DNA from: Hydrogenophaga palleronii NBRC 102513
Lineage (GTDB): Bacteria; Pseudomonadota; Gammaproteobacteria; Burkholderiales; Burkholderiaceae_C
Reading direction: 5' to 3'
Assembly: GCF_001571225.1 (NCBI RefSeq)
Contig: NZ_BCTJ01000017.1
Location: 40,088 to 104,087, forward strand
Length of the DNA stretch: 64,000 nucleotides
A model generated the notes under the pieces. The model did not search any database, was not told the DNA's origin, and was given only the letters and a program-made list of their open reading frames with translations. Every line of letters begins with the position of its first letter. Position 1 is the first letter of the stretch. A program made the position numbers and the translations under genes. Below are positions 53,362 through 62,752 of the stretch, piece after piece.

Positions 53362-54051
53362 ATGTCTTCCACCGTGCCCCAGTACCGCATCGCCCCGTCC
53401 ATCCTGTCTGCCGACTTTGCCCGCCTGGGTGACGAGGTGAAGAACGTCATCGCCGCCGGCGCCGACTGGATCCACTTCGACGTGATGGACAACCACTACG
53501 TGCCCAACCTGACCTTCGGGCCGATGATCTGCCAGGCGCTCAAGCCGCACGCGAAGAAGCCCGACGGCACGCCGGTGCCGATCGACGTGCACCTGATGAT
53601 CCAGCCGGTGGACGCGCTGGCCGGCGCCTTCATCGACGCCGGTGCCGACCTGGTGAGCTTCCACCCCGATGCGAGCACCCACGTGCACCGCAGCGTGCAG
53701 GCCATCAAGGCCAAGGGTGCCAAGGCCGGCCTGACCTTCAACCCCGGCGCGTCGCTCGACGTGCTGGACTGGCTGATCGACGACATCGACCTGATCCTGA
53801 TCATGAGCGTCAACCCCGGCTTCGGGGGCCAGAGCTTCATCGACTCGGCGCTGCGCAAGATCGAGGACGCGCGCCGCCGCATCGAGGCCAGCGGCAAGGA
53901 CATCCGCCTGGAGGTGGACGGCGGCATCAAGGTCGACAACATCCGCCGCGTGGCCGACGCCGGTGCCGACACCTTCGTTGCCGGCAGCGCGATCTTCGGC
54001 AAGCCGGACTACAAGTCGGTGATCGACCAGATGCGGGCAGCCCTCAAGTGA
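53362..54051 (+). CDS. rpe: Ribulose-phosphate 3-epimerase
   Basis: Interconverts ribulose-5-phosphate and xylulose-5-phosphate (pentose phosphate pathway, Calvin cycle), 229 aa. The TIM barrel shows '[17 protein letters not shown]', '[19 protein letters not shown]', '[13 protein letters not shown]' and '[20 protein letters not shown]', which include the metal-binding His/Asp residues. The frame is open upstream but ATG 53362 is the family start. Its stop codon overlaps the gph start codon (TGATG). Confidence 0.97.
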   Translation: MSSTVPQYRIAPSILSADFARLGDEVKNVIAAGADWIHFDVMDNHYVPNLTFGPMICQALKPHAKKPDGTPVPIDVHLMIQPVDALAGAFIDAGADLVSFHPDASTHVHRSVQAIKAKGAKAGLTFNPGASLDVLDWLIDDIDLILIMSVNPGFGGQSFIDSALRKIEDARRRIEASGKDIRLEVDGGIKVDNIRRVADAGADTFVAGSAIFGKPDYKSVIDQMRAALK

Positions 54052-54707
54052 TGCAGGGCATCCGCGCCGCCATCGTCGACCTCGACGGCACCATGGTCGA
54101 CACGCTGGGCGACTTCGACGCCGCCCTGAACGCGATGCTCAAAGACCTGGGCCGGCCCACCGTCTCCCGCGCCGACATCGAGCACATGGTGGGCAAGGGC
54201 TCGGCGCACCTGATCCGCTCGGCGTTGCTGCATGGTGGCCTGAGCAGCGACGGCGCTGCGGCGCTGCAGCCCGAGGCCTGGACCCGTTACCAGGCGCACT
54301 ACCTCGCCATCAACGGCCAGCACAGCGCGGTCTACCCCGGTGTGGTCGAGGGGTTGAGCGCACTGCGTGCGCGTGGCCTGCCGCTGGCCTGCCTGACGAA
54401 CAAGCCGCTGTCCTTCGCCCGCCCGCTGCTGCAGGCCAAGGGCCTGGACGGTTTTTTTGCCCATGTGTTCGGCGGCGACAGCTTCGAGCGCACCAAGCCC
54501 GACCCGCTGCCGCTGCTCAAGACCTGCGATGCCCTGGGCACGGCGCCGGCACAGACGCTGATGGTGGGCGACTCGCAGAACGACGGCCTGGCCGCGCGCG
54601 CGGCCGGCTGCCCGGTGGTGCTGGTGACCTATGGCTACAACCACGGCGACCCGATTGCCGAGGCGCCGCACGACCGTCTGATCGGCTCGCTCAGCGAACT
54701 GGCCTGA
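54051..54707 (+). CDS. gph: Phosphoglycolate phosphatase
   Basis: A HAD-superfamily phosphatase, 218 aa, that converts 2-phosphoglycolate to glycolate. Motif I is 'VDLDGTMVDT' with the nucleophilic Asp. Motif II ('CLTNKP') and the acidic motif IV ('MVGDSQNDGLAARAAG') are intact, and a helical cap lies between them. Start ATG 54051 shares a base with the rpe stop; GTG 54048 is an in-frame alternative. Together with glcB elsewhere in the window, it could feed glycolate carbon into malate, although glycolate oxidase is not present here. Confidence 0.92.
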   Translation: MQGIRAAIVDLDGTMVDTLGDFDAALNAMLKDLGRPTVSRADIEHMVGKGSAHLIRSALLHGGLSSDGAAALQPEAWTRYQAHYLAINGQHSAVYPGVVEGLSALRARGLPLACLTNKPLSFARPLLQAKGLDGFFAHVFGGDSFERTKPDPLPLLKTCDALGTAPAQTLMVGDSQNDGLAARAAGCPVVLVTYGYNHGDPIAEAPHDRLIGSLSELA

Positions 54708-54746
54708 GGGCGTCGGGGGGCGTGGTCCGGGGCGTTGACCCCGGCT

Positions 54747-55883
54747 TCAGTACATCAGCTTGCCGTCGCTGGTGACCACGCCGATGTCGACCCAGTTGCT
54801 GCCCAGGTTGCCCTTGGCGAAGTTGACGCGGAAGCCGCCGAAGTCGATCTCGCCCATGGCGCGCAGGGACTGCGCGATGCCGGTGGGCGTCATGCTGCGT
54901 GTGCGCTTCGCGGCCTCGGCGAACACCCGGGCGGTGACGTAACCCTCCATGTGGAAGGTGGTGTAGTTCGTCAGCGTGGGGTGGGTCTTGCGCATGGCGG
55001 CGCGGAAGTCGCGCTGCAGGGGGAGCGACACCCCCTGGGGGTTGGGGAAGGTCTGCGACAGGCCGACGCCGCGCGCGCCCGCAGCACCCGCGAACTTCAC
55101 CAGGGCCGGTGCCGGCAGGTAGGACAGGCTGAAGATCTGTTGCGAGATGCCCGCGGCCCGCAGCGCGGCAATGCCTTCGCCCACGAACTTCGGTGCACCG
55201 ACCACCAGCGCGGATTGTGGGTTGGCGGTGGCCAGGGTCTTGGCCGCCTGCGCGAGGGCGGCGGCGTCTGGCGCGGCCTGCGCTTCCATGATCTCGATGC
55301 CGCCCAGCGCGGCGGCAGCGCTGCGCGCCGAGGCCAGGCCGGAGGAGCCGATCGGGATGTCCTGGTGCAGCACGCCCATGGAGCGGATGTTCAGCGTGCG
55401 CGCGTGGGCCACGATCTTCTGGATCTGCTGCTCGTCGCCAGCGCGGATGTGGAACAGCTTGGGGTGGCCCGGCGAGCGCAGCACGCTGGCGCCCGGCACG
55501 GCGTTGAGGATCACGATGTCGGTGCTGTCCAGCAGCTTGCTGTCGAGCAGGTTCTTGAGCGTGGCGGAGCCCAGCGGGACCAGCAGCGCAACCGGCTTCC
55601 TGGCCATCGCCACGTCCAGCTGCTTGCGAAAGCCGTCGAAGGTGTAGGTGTCGTCCAGCTTGATCAGGGACACCTTGCGGCCCTGGATGCCGCCGCGGCC
55701 GTTGATCTCGTCGAGCGCCGCCGTGATGCCCTCGTTGAGTTCCTTGGGGTCGGGCGCGGGCAGCACGGTGAAGGGACCGATCTGGGCCACCACGATGTCG
55801 CCGGACGGGGCGGCGTCTTGCGACATGCCAGTGGCGGGAAGCAGCGCTGCCACCAGCGCGGCCAGAAGGGTGCGTCGGATCAT
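54747..55883 (-). CDS. ABC transporter substrate-binding protein, branched-chain amino-acid (LivJ) type
   Basis: A 378-residue periplasmic type-I binding protein with a signal peptide ('IRRTLLAALVAALLPATGMSQ'). The Leu/Ile/Val-binding fold follows: 'NEGITAALDEINGRGGIQGRKVSLIKLDDTYT' in pieces and 'YTTFHMEGYVTARVFAEAAKR'. No permease or ATPase gene is nearby, so it is an orphan binding protein of the kind abundant in Comamonadaceae; the ligand is unknown. ATG 55881-55883 has AGGGA seven bases upstream; the open frame extends eleven codons further. It sits between gph and the chalcone-isomerase-like gene. Confidence 0.88.
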   Translation of the reverse strand: MIRRTLLAALVAALLPATGMSQDAAPSGDIVVAQIGPFTVLPAPDPKELNEGITAALDEINGRGGIQGRKVSLIKLDDTYTFDGFRKQLDVAMARKPVALLVPLGSATLKNLLDSKLLDSTDIVILNAVPGASVLRSPGHPKLFHIRAGDEQQIQKIVAHARTLNIRSMGVLHQDIPIGSSGLASARSAAAALGGIEIMEAQAAPDAAALAQAAKTLATANPQSALVVGAPKFVGEGIAALRAAGISQQIFSLSYLPAPALVKFAGAAGARGVGLSQTFPNPQGVSLPLQRDFRAAMRKTHPTLTNYTTFHMEGYVTARVFAEAAKRTRSMTPTGIAQSLRAMGEIDFGGFRVNFAKGNLGSNWVDIGVVTSDGKLMY

Positions 55884-55970
55884 GAGGGGTCCCTGGGAGT
55901 GAAGAGGTGCATACATTCTGGCTAGGAATGGCTCCCATTCAGGGTGGCATCACGACCGTGCGTCGAAAGA

Positions 55971-56582
55971 TCAGCGTGCCTTGCCCAGCAGTGCGTCTTT
56001 CAGCACGTGGTCGGCCGGCTTGGGGCCGAGCCAGATGCGCAGCAGCGCGTCGAAGAACTCCGGCTCCTTGAACGGCTCGCCCTCGATCTTGCCCTTGATG
56101 GTCAGCACCGCGCCGGTGCCGGGCACCCAGTCGACCAGGAAGTTGTCGCCCGCCTTCAGCTCCTTGTGGTCGCTGAACACCTGGCTCATGCGCAGCACGC
56201 CCGGGATGAGTTTGGAGAAGGAGGAGCGGTCCATGTTGTCCTCCATGCCGCGCGAAAACAGCTTGCCCAGCTCGGCCGAGTCGATGCTGCGCAGCATGGT
56301 GATGGAGATGCGTTTGGCGCCCGGCGTGGCCAGCACGGCTTCGGCGGTGTCGGCCTTCTGGCCCAGGTAGAGGCCGGCGGTGTAGACCTTGAACACCGCC
56401 TTGTAGCGGATGCCTGCGCCGTTGAGCACCAGCGGGCTGCCGGCGACGCTGGCGCTGTCCTGCAGCTTCACGCCACCGACATCGAGGGTCGCGGCCTGCG
56501 CGGCGGGCCCGGCCAGGCACAGCAGTGTGGCCAGGGCCAGGGGAAACAGGGCGCGGCGGGGCAGGAGGGAGGTCGGTGTCAT
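55971..56582 (-). CDS. Chalcone-isomerase-like exported protein
   Basis: A 203-residue protein with a signal peptide ('RRALFPLALATLLCLAGPAAQA', cleavage near residue 30). The mature part fits the bacterial chalcone-isomerase-like family (PF16036): 'VGGVKLQDSASVAGSPLVLNGAGIRYKAVFKVYTAGLYL' in pieces, 'GAKRISITMLRSID' and 'FFDALLRIWLGPKPAD'. These proteins share the fold but usually not the catalytic residues of plant chalcone isomerase; a periplasmic lipid- or fatty-acid-binding role is likely. The upstream region carries a TetR-type palindrome although no TetR gene is near. Confidence 0.88.
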   Translation of the reverse strand: MTPTSLLPRRALFPLALATLLCLAGPAAQAATLDVGGVKLQDSASVAGSPLVLNGAGIRYKAVFKVYTAGLYLGQKADTAEAVLATPGAKRISITMLRSIDSAELGKLFSRGMEDNMDRSSFSKLIPGVLRMSQVFSDHKELKAGDNFLVDWVPGTGAVLTIKGKIEGEPFKEPEFFDALLRIWLGPKPADHVLKDALLGKAR

Positions 56583-56628
56583 GGTGCGGGCGGGCCGGGG
56601 TGTCGGGTGGAGTGGCGTTGAAAAAAAG

Positions 56629-56640
56629 AACGACCGTTCG
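56629..56640. promoter_or_regulatory. TetR-type palindrome upstream of the chalcone-isomerase-like gene
   Basis: GAACG-AC-CGTTC, a perfect 5-bp-arm palindrome in an AT-rich stretch 47 bases upstream of the start at 56582. It resembles CGAACG..CGTTCG-type TetR operators. The regulator is not encoded in this neighbourhood. Confidence 0.4.
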
Positions 56641-56719
56641 ATTTTCCGCGATTGTCCGGCCAGGTGAACCCCGGGGCATCAGGGTTTCGCCGTAAAACCA
56701 AAGCTTGGGCGCGTGAAGC

Positions 56720-56747
56720 CTGACACGCCCGGCGGCTTTGCTACACT
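56720..56747 (+). promoter_or_regulatory. Probable sigma-70 promoter of the trp operon
   Basis: CTGACA (56720-56725) and TACACT (56742-56747) with a 16-base spacer. The start site would be near 56754, just before a short Trp-containing leader ORF and about 245 bases before trpE. Confidence 0.6.
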
Positions 56748-56756
56748 GCGCCTTCC

Positions 56757-56840
56757 ATGTTCCACCCACGCACATCCTTCTCAGGTGATCTGCCGAGCCG
56801 CAATGGCCGGGGAGCCTGGCCCTGGCGCAAGCCAGCGTAA
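56757..56840 (+). CDS. trpL: Candidate trp leader peptide, 27 aa, with Trp-Pro-Trp
   Basis: An ATG-to-TAA reading frame of 27 codons (starting 'MFHPRTSFSG', ending 'GAWPWRKPA') begins immediately after the predicted trp promoter. It contains two Trp codons separated by one Pro codon, five residues from its end. The second Trp codon lies in the 5' arm of a hairpin, CTGGC-GCAA-GCCAG (56822-56835), which overlaps the end of the ORF. This is the layout expected of a ribosome-mediated attenuator that senses charged tRNA-Trp. A canonical U-rich terminator was not found downstream, so termination could instead be Rho-linked or control could be translational. Confidence 0.65.
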   Translation: MFHPRTSFSGDLPSRNGRGAWPWRKPA

Positions 56841-56998
56841 ACGTGCACCTTCCCCCGGGGTTTGCACAGTCCGCGCGCGTCTCACGCCGCCTACTGTCAC
56901 CCCACCCGAACCCGGTGGCCCCGCCTGCCGGATGGCCTGGACCCCCGCCCCACCCGTAGCGTCGATGACCCGGCGTGTGGCCGATGGAAAGAACGAAC

Positions 56999-58498
56999 AT
57001 GATCACGGAACTCGAATTCAAGAGCCTGGCCCAGCAGGGCTACCACCGCATCCCGCTGATGGCCGAGGCCTTCGCCGATCTGGAAACCCCGCTCTCGCTC
57101 TACCTCAAGCTCGCGCATGGGCGCGGCGACGGCAAGTACAGCTTCCTGCTGGAATCGGTGGTGGGCGGTGAGCGCTTCGGCCGCTACAGCTTCATCGGCC
57201 TGCCGGCGCGCACCCTGCTGCGCGCCACCGGCTTCGGCGCCGAGGCCAAGACCGAGGTGGTGCGCGACGGTGTGGTGGTGGAAACCGGCCACGGCAACCC
57301 GCTGGATTTCATCGCCGCCTACCAGCAGCGCTTCAAGGTGGCACTGCGCCCGGGCCTGCCGCGCTTCTGCGGCGGCCTGGCCGGCTACTTCGGTTACGAC
57401 GCGGTGCGCCACATCGAGAAGAAGCTGGAGAACAGCTGCCCGCCCGACACGCTGGGTTGCCCCGACATCCTGCTGCTGCAATGCGAAGAGCTGGCGGTGA
57501 TCGACAACCTCTCGGGCAAGCTCTACCTGATCGTCTACGCCGACCCGGCCCAGCCCGAAGCCTTTGCCAATGCCAAGAAGCGCCTGCGTGAGTTGCGCGA
57601 GGCGCTGAAGTATTCGGTGAGCGCGCCGGTGGTCAAGCCCAGCCAGGCTTACCCGGCCGAGCGCGATTTCGCCAAGGCCGACTATCTGAAGGCGGTGGAG
57701 CGCGCCAAGGAACTCATCGCCGCCGGTGACTTCATGCAGGTGCAGGTGGGCCAGCGCATCAAGAAGCGCTACACCGAGTCGCCGCTGAGCCTGTACCGCG
57801 CGCTGCGCTCGCTCAACCCCTCGCCCTACATGTACTACTACCACTTCGGGGATTTCCACGTGGTGGGGGCGTCGCCCGAGATCCTGGTGCGGCAGGAGAA
57901 CACGGTCGAGGGCCAGAAGATCACCATCCGCCCACTGGCCGGCACGCGCCCGCGCGGTGCCACGCCCGAGCTGGACAAGGCGACCGAGCAGGAGCTGATC
58001 AACGACCCCAAGGAGCGTGCCGAACACGTGATGCTGATCGACCTCGCGCGCAACGACATCGGCCGCATCGCCAGGACCGGCACGGTGAAGGTGACCGAGG
58101 CCTTTGCGGTCGAGCGCTACAGCCATGTGATGCACATCGTGAGCAACGTCGAAGGTGTGCTCAATGACGGCATGACCAGCATGGACGTGCTCAAGGCCAC
58201 CTTCCCGGCCGGCACGCTGACCGGCGCGCCCAAGGTGCACGCCATGGAACTGATCGACCAGCTCGAACCGACCAAGCGCGGCATCTACGGCGGCGCCTGC
58301 GGCTACCTGAGCTACGCCGGCGACATGGACGTGGCGATCGCCATCCGCACCGGCATCATCAAGGACCAGACGCTCTACGTGCAGGCCGCGGCCGGCGTGG
58401 TGGCCGACTCGGTGCCCGAGATGGAATGGAGAGAAACCGAACACAAGGCGCGCGCGCTGTTGCGCGCCGCCGAACTGGTGGAGGAGGGCCTGGAATGA
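56999..58498 (+). CDS. trpE: Anthranilate synthase component I
   Basis: Converts chorismate and ammonia (from TrpG) to anthranilate, the first step of tryptophan synthesis, 499 aa. The feedback-site motif 'LLES' is at residues 50-53. Chorismate-binding blocks include '[14 protein letters not shown]', '[21 protein letters not shown]', '[10 protein letters not shown]', '[18 protein letters not shown]' and '[19 protein letters not shown]'. ATG 56999 has GGAAAG about nine bases upstream; an ATG 15 bases earlier is in frame. Its stop overlaps the trpG start (ATGA). A long leader with a Trp-rich short ORF precedes it. Confidence 0.97.
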   Translation: MITELEFKSLAQQGYHRIPLMAEAFADLETPLSLYLKLAHGRGDGKYSFLLESVVGGERFGRYSFIGLPARTLLRATGFGAEAKTEVVRDGVVVETGHGNPLDFIAAYQQRFKVALRPGLPRFCGGLAGYFGYDAVRHIEKKLENSCPPDTLGCPDILLLQCEELAVIDNLSGKLYLIVYADPAQPEAFANAKKRLRELREALKYSVSAPVVKPSQAYPAERDFAKADYLKAVERAKELIAAGDFMQVQVGQRIKKRYTESPLSLYRALRSLNPSPYMYYYHFGDFHVVGASPEILVRQENTVEGQKITIRPLAGTRPRGATPELDKATEQELINDPKERAEHVMLIDLARNDIGRIARTGTVKVTEAFAVERYSHVMHIVSNVEGVLNDGMTSMDVLKATFPAGTLTGAPKVHAMELIDQLEPTKRGIYGGACGYLSYAGDMDVAIAIRTGIIKDQTLYVQAAAGVVADSVPEMEWRETEHKARALLRAAELVEEGLE

Positions 58499-59088
58499 GC
58501 ACCGCGATCAAAGTCCTGATGGTGGACAACTACGACTCCTTCACCTTCAACATCGTGCAGTACCTGGGGGAGCTCGGCGCCGAGGTCACCGTGGTGCGCA
58601 ACGACGAGATCACCGTGGACGAGATTGCGCAACGCCTGGCCGCCGGCCAGGTGGACCGCCTGATGATCTCGCCCGGCCCGTGTTCACCGGCCGAAGCCGG
58701 CGTCTCGGTGGCGGCGATCCAGCACTTTGCCGGCCAGTTGCCGATCCTGGGCGTGTGCCTCGGGCACCAGAGCATCGGCGCGGCCTTCGGCGGCCGCATC
58801 GTGCGGGCGCAGGAGCTGATGCACGGCAAGACCAGTGTCATCACCACCACGCAGACCGGCGTGTTCGCCAACCTGCCCGAGCAGTTCACCGTGAACCGGT
58901 ACCACTCGCTCGCCATCGAGCGCGCCAGCTGCCCGGACTGCCTGGAGGTCACGGCCTGGACACCCGACGGCGAGATCATGGGCGTGAAGCACAAGACCCT
59001 GGCCATCGAAGGCGTGCAGTTCCACCCCGAGAGCATCCTCACCGAGCACGGCCATGCCATGCTGAAGAACTTTCTGGAACAAAAGTGA
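58495..59088 (+). CDS. trpG: Anthranilate synthase glutaminase component II
   Basis: A class I glutamine amidotransferase, 197 aa, supplying ammonia to TrpE. The catalytic triad is C88 (GVCLGHQ), H177 and E179 (QFHPES). '[15 protein letters not shown]' is the family oxyanion-strand region. Four-base overlap with trpE ensures coupled translation. In some bacteria the same subunit also serves PabB; nothing in the sequence decides that. It is followed after 51 bases by threonine aldolase and a LysE-family gene, which separate it from trpD. Confidence 0.97.
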   Translation: MSTAIKVLMVDNYDSFTFNIVQYLGELGAEVTVVRNDEITVDEIAQRLAAGQVDRLMISPGPCSPAEAGVSVAAIQHFAGQLPILGVCLGHQSIGAAFGGRIVRAQELMHGKTSVITTTQTGVFANLPEQFTVNRYHSLAIERASCPDCLEVTAWTPDGEIMGVKHKTLAIEGVQFHPESILTEHGHAMLKNFLEQK

Positions 59089-59139
59089 TGCACCCCCGCG
59101 CCGCTGACCTGGCGCCTGGCGTTTCTGAAAGGACTTTTG

Positions 59140-60204
59140 ATGTTGGTTGACCTGAGAAGCGACACCGTCACGCAGCCGACGGCCGCGATGCGCGAGGCCA
59201 TGATGGCCGCCCCGCTGGGCGACGACGTGTTCGGCGACGACCCTTCCGTGCAGGCGCTGCAGCAGCGCATTGCAGCCATCACCGGCAAGGAAGCGGCGCT
59301 GTTCATGCCCAGCGGCACACAGAGCAACCTCTGCGCGATGCTGGCGCACTGCGAACGTGGCGACGAGTACATCGTGGGCCAGAACGCCCACACCTACCGT
59401 TACGAAGGCGGCGGTGCCGCGGTGCTCGGCAGCATCCAGCCCCAGCCGCTGGCGCAAGATGCCGCCGGGCAGATGCAGCTGGCTGACATCGCCGCCGCCA
59501 TCAAACCCGACGATCCGCACTTCGCGCGCACCCGCCTGCTGTGCCTGGAGAACACCTGGAACGGCCATCCCATGCCGGCCAGCTACCTGGATGCCGCGAC
59601 CGCCCTGGCGCGCGAGCATGGCCTGGCGGTGCACCTGGACGGCGCGCGCGTATTCAACGCGGCGGTGGCGGCGGGTGGAGATCCCTATGAAGCCGTGCGC
59701 GGCATCGTGAACCGTTTCGACAGCGTCTCGGTCTGCTTCAGCAAGGGGCTGGGCGCGCCCATCGGCTCGGCGCTGTGCGGCTCGCCCGAGCTGATCCGCC
59801 GCGCGCTGCGCTGGCGCAAGATGCTCGGCGGCGGCTTGCGCCAGGCGGGCCTGCTGGCCGCGGCCGCGCACCACGCGCTGGACCACCAGGTGCACCGCCT
59901 GGCCGACGACCACGCGCTGGCGCAACGCCTGGCCGAGGGCCTGGGTGGCATCGAAGGCCTCTCCGTGCGCTCGGCGCAGACCAACATCGTGTTCGTCGAT
60001 GTCGCCCACGGCCGTGGCCCCGCGCTGCTGGCTCACCTGGCGCGCGACGGCGTGCTGGCCACCGGCCTGATCGGCCTGCGCTTCGTCACCCACCTCGGGG
60101 TGGACGCGGCGGGCATCGAGCGCGCCATTCAGAGCACCCGGGCCTTCTTCGACCAGGCGGGCGATGCGCCGGCCGCGCAAGCCGGCGGCACCGCCGTTTA
60201 TTGA
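59140..60204 (+). CDS. ltaE: Low-specificity L-threonine aldolase
   Basis: A PLP-dependent enzyme that splits L-threonine or allo-threonine to glycine and acetaldehyde, 354 aa. The Schiff-base lysine is K202 in 'SVCFSKGLGAPIGSAL', and 'HLDGARVFNAAVAAG' holds the Asp that contacts the PLP ring nitrogen. The N-terminal 'VDLRSDTVTQPTAAMREAM' is standard. The ATG at 59140 has AAAGGA seven bases upstream. It lies inside the trp cluster between trpG and a LysE-family gene. Confidence 0.95.
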   Translation: MLVDLRSDTVTQPTAAMREAMMAAPLGDDVFGDDPSVQALQQRIAAITGKEAALFMPSGTQSNLCAMLAHCERGDEYIVGQNAHTYRYEGGGAAVLGSIQPQPLAQDAAGQMQLADIAAAIKPDDPHFARTRLLCLENTWNGHPMPASYLDAATALAREHGLAVHLDGARVFNAAVAAGGDPYEAVRGIVNRFDSVSVCFSKGLGAPIGSALCGSPELIRRALRWRKMLGGGLRQAGLLAAAAHHALDHQVHRLADDHALAQRLAEGLGGIEGLSVRSAQTNIVFVDVAHGRGPALLAHLARDGVLATGLIGLRFVTHLGVDAAGIERAIQSTRAFFDQAGDAPAAQAGGTAVY

Positions 60205-60214
60205 AGCGACCGCC

Positions 60215-60853
60215 ATGCCCGACTTGCCGCAACTGCTGCTCTTCATCGCGGCCGGCTGGCTGCTCAACCTCACGCCCGGCCCGGACGTGCTCTGCATCGT
60301 CAGCACCTCGCTGCGCGGCGGTGTGCGCGCCGGCGTCGTGGCCGCGCTCGGCATCTTCGTCGGCTGTTTCGTGCACGTGGCAATCGCCACCATCGGCCTG
60401 GGCGCGTTGCTGGCGGCCTCGGCCACGGCCTTCACCGTGGTCAAGGTGATCGGTGCGATCTACCTGCTGTGGATCGGCGTGCGCCTGCTGCGCGCGCCGC
60501 CCGCCGACTGGTCGCCCGCCACCGCGCCGGCGTCAATGGACATGCGCCGCGTGTTCCGCCGCGGTTTCCTCACCAACGTGCTCAACCCCAAGGTGGCGCT
60601 GTTTTTTCTCGCCTTCCTGCCGCAGTTCATCGCGCCCGGCACCGAGCACAAGACCCTGGCCTTCCTGGCGCTGGGCGTGCTGTTCAGCGTCGCGGCCCTG
60701 CCGGTGACCATCGGCTATGCCTGGCTCGCCGCCTGGGCTGCACGCCGCGTGCACACGGTGCAGCGCACCATGCGCCAGCTCGACCGCGCCGCCGGCCTGC
60801 TCTTCATCGGCTTCGGCCTGAAGCTGGCCTTGACCGACAATCCCGCCCAGTAA
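60215..60853 (+). CDS. LysE/RhtB-family translocator
   Basis: A 212-residue membrane protein with six predicted segments. It has the RhtB-branch start 'LLLFIAAGWLLNLTPGPDVLCIVSTSLRGG' and the central 'FRRGFLTNVLNPKVALFFLAFLPQFI'. Family members export amino acids such as threonine, homoserine or leucine. It follows threonine aldolase by ten bases, so threonine or glycine-related export is a fair guess, but within the trp cluster it could also serve aromatic amino acids. It is followed 21 bases later by trpD. Confidence 0.92.
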   Translation: MPDLPQLLLFIAAGWLLNLTPGPDVLCIVSTSLRGGVRAGVVAALGIFVGCFVHVAIATIGLGALLAASATAFTVVKVIGAIYLLWIGVRLLRAPPADWSPATAPASMDMRRVFRRGFLTNVLNPKVALFFLAFLPQFIAPGTEHKTLAFLALGVLFSVAALPVTIGYAWLAAWAARRVHTVQRTMRQLDRAAGLLFIGFGLKLALTDNPAQ

Positions 60854-60874
60854 AAAGACCCTTCGGAGACCCCC

Positions 60875-61924
60875 ATGTCGCCCACCACCGCCCACAAGAT
60901 CACGCCGCAGGAGGCCCTGCAGCGCACCATCGAACACCGCGAGATCTTCCACGACGAGATGCTGCACCTGATGCGGCTGATCATGAGCGGCGAGATGTCG
61001 CCGGTCATGATGGCGGCCTTCATCACCGGCCTGCGCGTGAAGAAGGAAACCATCGGCGAGATCACCGCCGCCGCGCAGGTGATGCGCGAGTTCTCCACCA
61101 AGGTGCACGTGGCCGACAAGACCCACCTGGTCGACATCGTCGGCACCGGCGGTGACGGCTCGCACACCTTCAACATCTCCACCTGCTCCATGTTCGTGGC
61201 CGCCGCCGCCGGTGCGCGCGTGAGCAAACACGGTGGGCGCAGCGTTTCCAGCAAGAGCGGCAGTGCCGACGTTCTGGAGAGCCTGGGCGTGAATATCAAC
61301 CTGTCGCCCGAAGCCATCGCGCGCGCCATCGAACAGGTGGGCGTGGGCTTCATGTTCGCGCCCAACCACCACCCGGCCATGAAGAACGTGGCGCCGGTGC
61401 GGCGCGAGCTCGGCATCAAGACCATCTTCAACATCCTGGGCCCGCTGACCAACCCGGCCTCGGCGCCCAACATCCTGATGGGCGTGTTCCACCCCGACCT
61501 GGTCGGCATCCAGGTGCGTGCGCTGCAGCGCCTGGGCGCCGAACACGCGGTGGTGGTGTACGGCCGTGACGGCATGGACGAGGTTTCGCTGGGGGCGGCC
61601 ACGCTGGTGGGTGAGCTCAAGGACGGCGAGATCACCGAATACGAGATCCACCCCGAAGACTTCGGCATGACCATGGCCAGCAGCCGCGCGCTGCGCGTGG
61701 AGACCCCGGAGGCCTCGCGCCAGATGCTGATGGGCGTGCTGCAAGGCGGCGACGAGCCGGCCTGCAAGGCCGCCAGCGACATCGTCGCGCTCAACGCCGG
61801 CGTGGCGCTGTACGCAGCCAACGTGGTCGCCAACATGGGCGACGGCATCGCGCTGGCGCGGCGCACCCTGGCCTCGGGCGCCGCCCTGGCCAAGCTGGAA
61901 CAACTCAAGGCCTTCGTGGCCTGA
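60875..61924 (+). CDS. trpD: Anthranilate phosphoribosyltransferase
   Basis: Transfers phosphoribosyl from PRPP to anthranilate, the second step of tryptophan synthesis, 349 aa. The PRPP site is '[17 protein letters not shown]', followed by '[23 protein letters not shown]', which contacts anthranilate and Mg2+. Also visible are '[23 protein letters not shown]' and '[10 protein letters not shown]'. It is a stand-alone enzyme, not fused to TrpG as in E. coli. TrpC starts 17 bases after its stop. Confidence 0.97.
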   Translation: MSPTTAHKITPQEALQRTIEHREIFHDEMLHLMRLIMSGEMSPVMMAAFITGLRVKKETIGEITAAAQVMREFSTKVHVADKTHLVDIVGTGGDGSHTFNISTCSMFVAAAAGARVSKHGGRSVSSKSGSADVLESLGVNINLSPEAIARAIEQVGVGFMFAPNHHPAMKNVAPVRRELGIKTIFNILGPLTNPASAPNILMGVFHPDLVGIQVRALQRLGAEHAVVVYGRDGMDEVSLGAATLVGELKDGEITEYEIHPEDFGMTMASSRALRVETPEASRQMLMGVLQGGDEPACKAASDIVALNAGVALYAANVVANMGDGIALARRTLASGAALAKLEQLKAFVA

Positions 61925-61941
61925 CCCAAGGAAACACCGAC

Positions 61942-62742
61942 ATGAGCGACATCCTGCAGAAAATCGTGGCCGTCAAGCACGAGGAAATTGCTGCCGCCCA
62001 GCGCAAGAAGCCGCTGGACGTGGTGCGCTTCGACGCCGAGAGCCGCGTGCTCACGCGCGATTTCGAAGGCGCGCTGCGCAAGAAGATTGCCGCCGGCCAG
62101 GCCGCGGTGATCGCCGAAATCAAGAAGGCCAGCCCGAGCAAGGGCGTGCTGCGCGCGGATTTCATCCCGGCCGACATCGCCCAAAGTTACGCCGAGGGCG
62201 ATGGCCGGGTCAGCGCGGCCTGCCTGTCGGTGCTGACCGACCAGCAGTTTTTCCAGGGCAGTTCCGACTATCTCAAGCAGGCCCGCGCCAGCTGCGACCT
62301 GCCGGTGCTGCGAAAGGACTTCATGGTCGACCCATACCAGGTTTACGAAGCGCGCGCCATGGGCGCCGACGCCATCCTGCTGATCGCCGCCTGCCTGGAC
62401 GACGCCCGCATGGCCGAGCTCGAAGCCCTGGCCCTCGGCTTGAACATGGCGGTGCTGGTCGAGGTGCACGACCGCGCCGAGCTGGAGCGTGCGCTGAAGC
62501 TCAAGACCCGCCTGGTCGGTATCAACAACCGCAACCTGCGCACGTTTGAGGTCAGCCTGCAGTCCACGCTCGACATGCTGCCCGACGTGCCGGCCGACCG
62601 TTTGCTGATCACCGAGTCCGGCATCCTGGGCCGGGACGACGTGCAGACCATGCGCGCGGCCGGCGTCAACGCCTTCCTGGTGGGCGAGGCCTTCATGCGC
62701 GCGCCCGAACCGGGCCAGGCGCTGGCCGAGCTGTTCGCCTGA
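61942..62742 (+). CDS. trpC: Indole-3-glycerol-phosphate synthase
   Basis: A TIM-barrel enzyme closing the indole ring, 266 aa. '[20 protein letters not shown]' carries the catalytic lysine and the substrate phosphate contacts; '[29 protein letters not shown]' and '[14 protein letters not shown]' complete the family signature, and 'ITESGI' ends the active site. It is monofunctional, without a TrpF fusion. trpF, trpB and trpA are not in the window, as usual for Burkholderiales, where they lie elsewhere. Confidence 0.97.
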   Translation: MSDILQKIVAVKHEEIAAAQRKKPLDVVRFDAESRVLTRDFEGALRKKIAAGQAAVIAEIKKASPSKGVLRADFIPADIAQSYAEGDGRVSAACLSVLTDQQFFQGSSDYLKQARASCDLPVLRKDFMVDPYQVYEARAMGADAILLIAACLDDARMAELEALALGLNMAVLVEVHDRAELERALKLKTRLVGINNRNLRTFEVSLQSTLDMLPDVPADRLLITESGILGRDDVQTMRAAGVNAFLVGEAFMRAPEPGQALAELFA

Positions 62743-62752
62743 AGGCGCGGCG

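Larger units (their letters stand above)
56583..56998. other. Divergent region chalcone-isomerase-like gene / trp operon leader
   Basis: A 416-base gap. The left 60 bases hold an orphan palindrome. Bases 56720-56747 look like the trpE promoter. The remaining roughly 250 bases would be a transcribed leader containing a short Trp-rich ORF and several potential hairpins. No other gene was seen. Confidence 0.6.
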
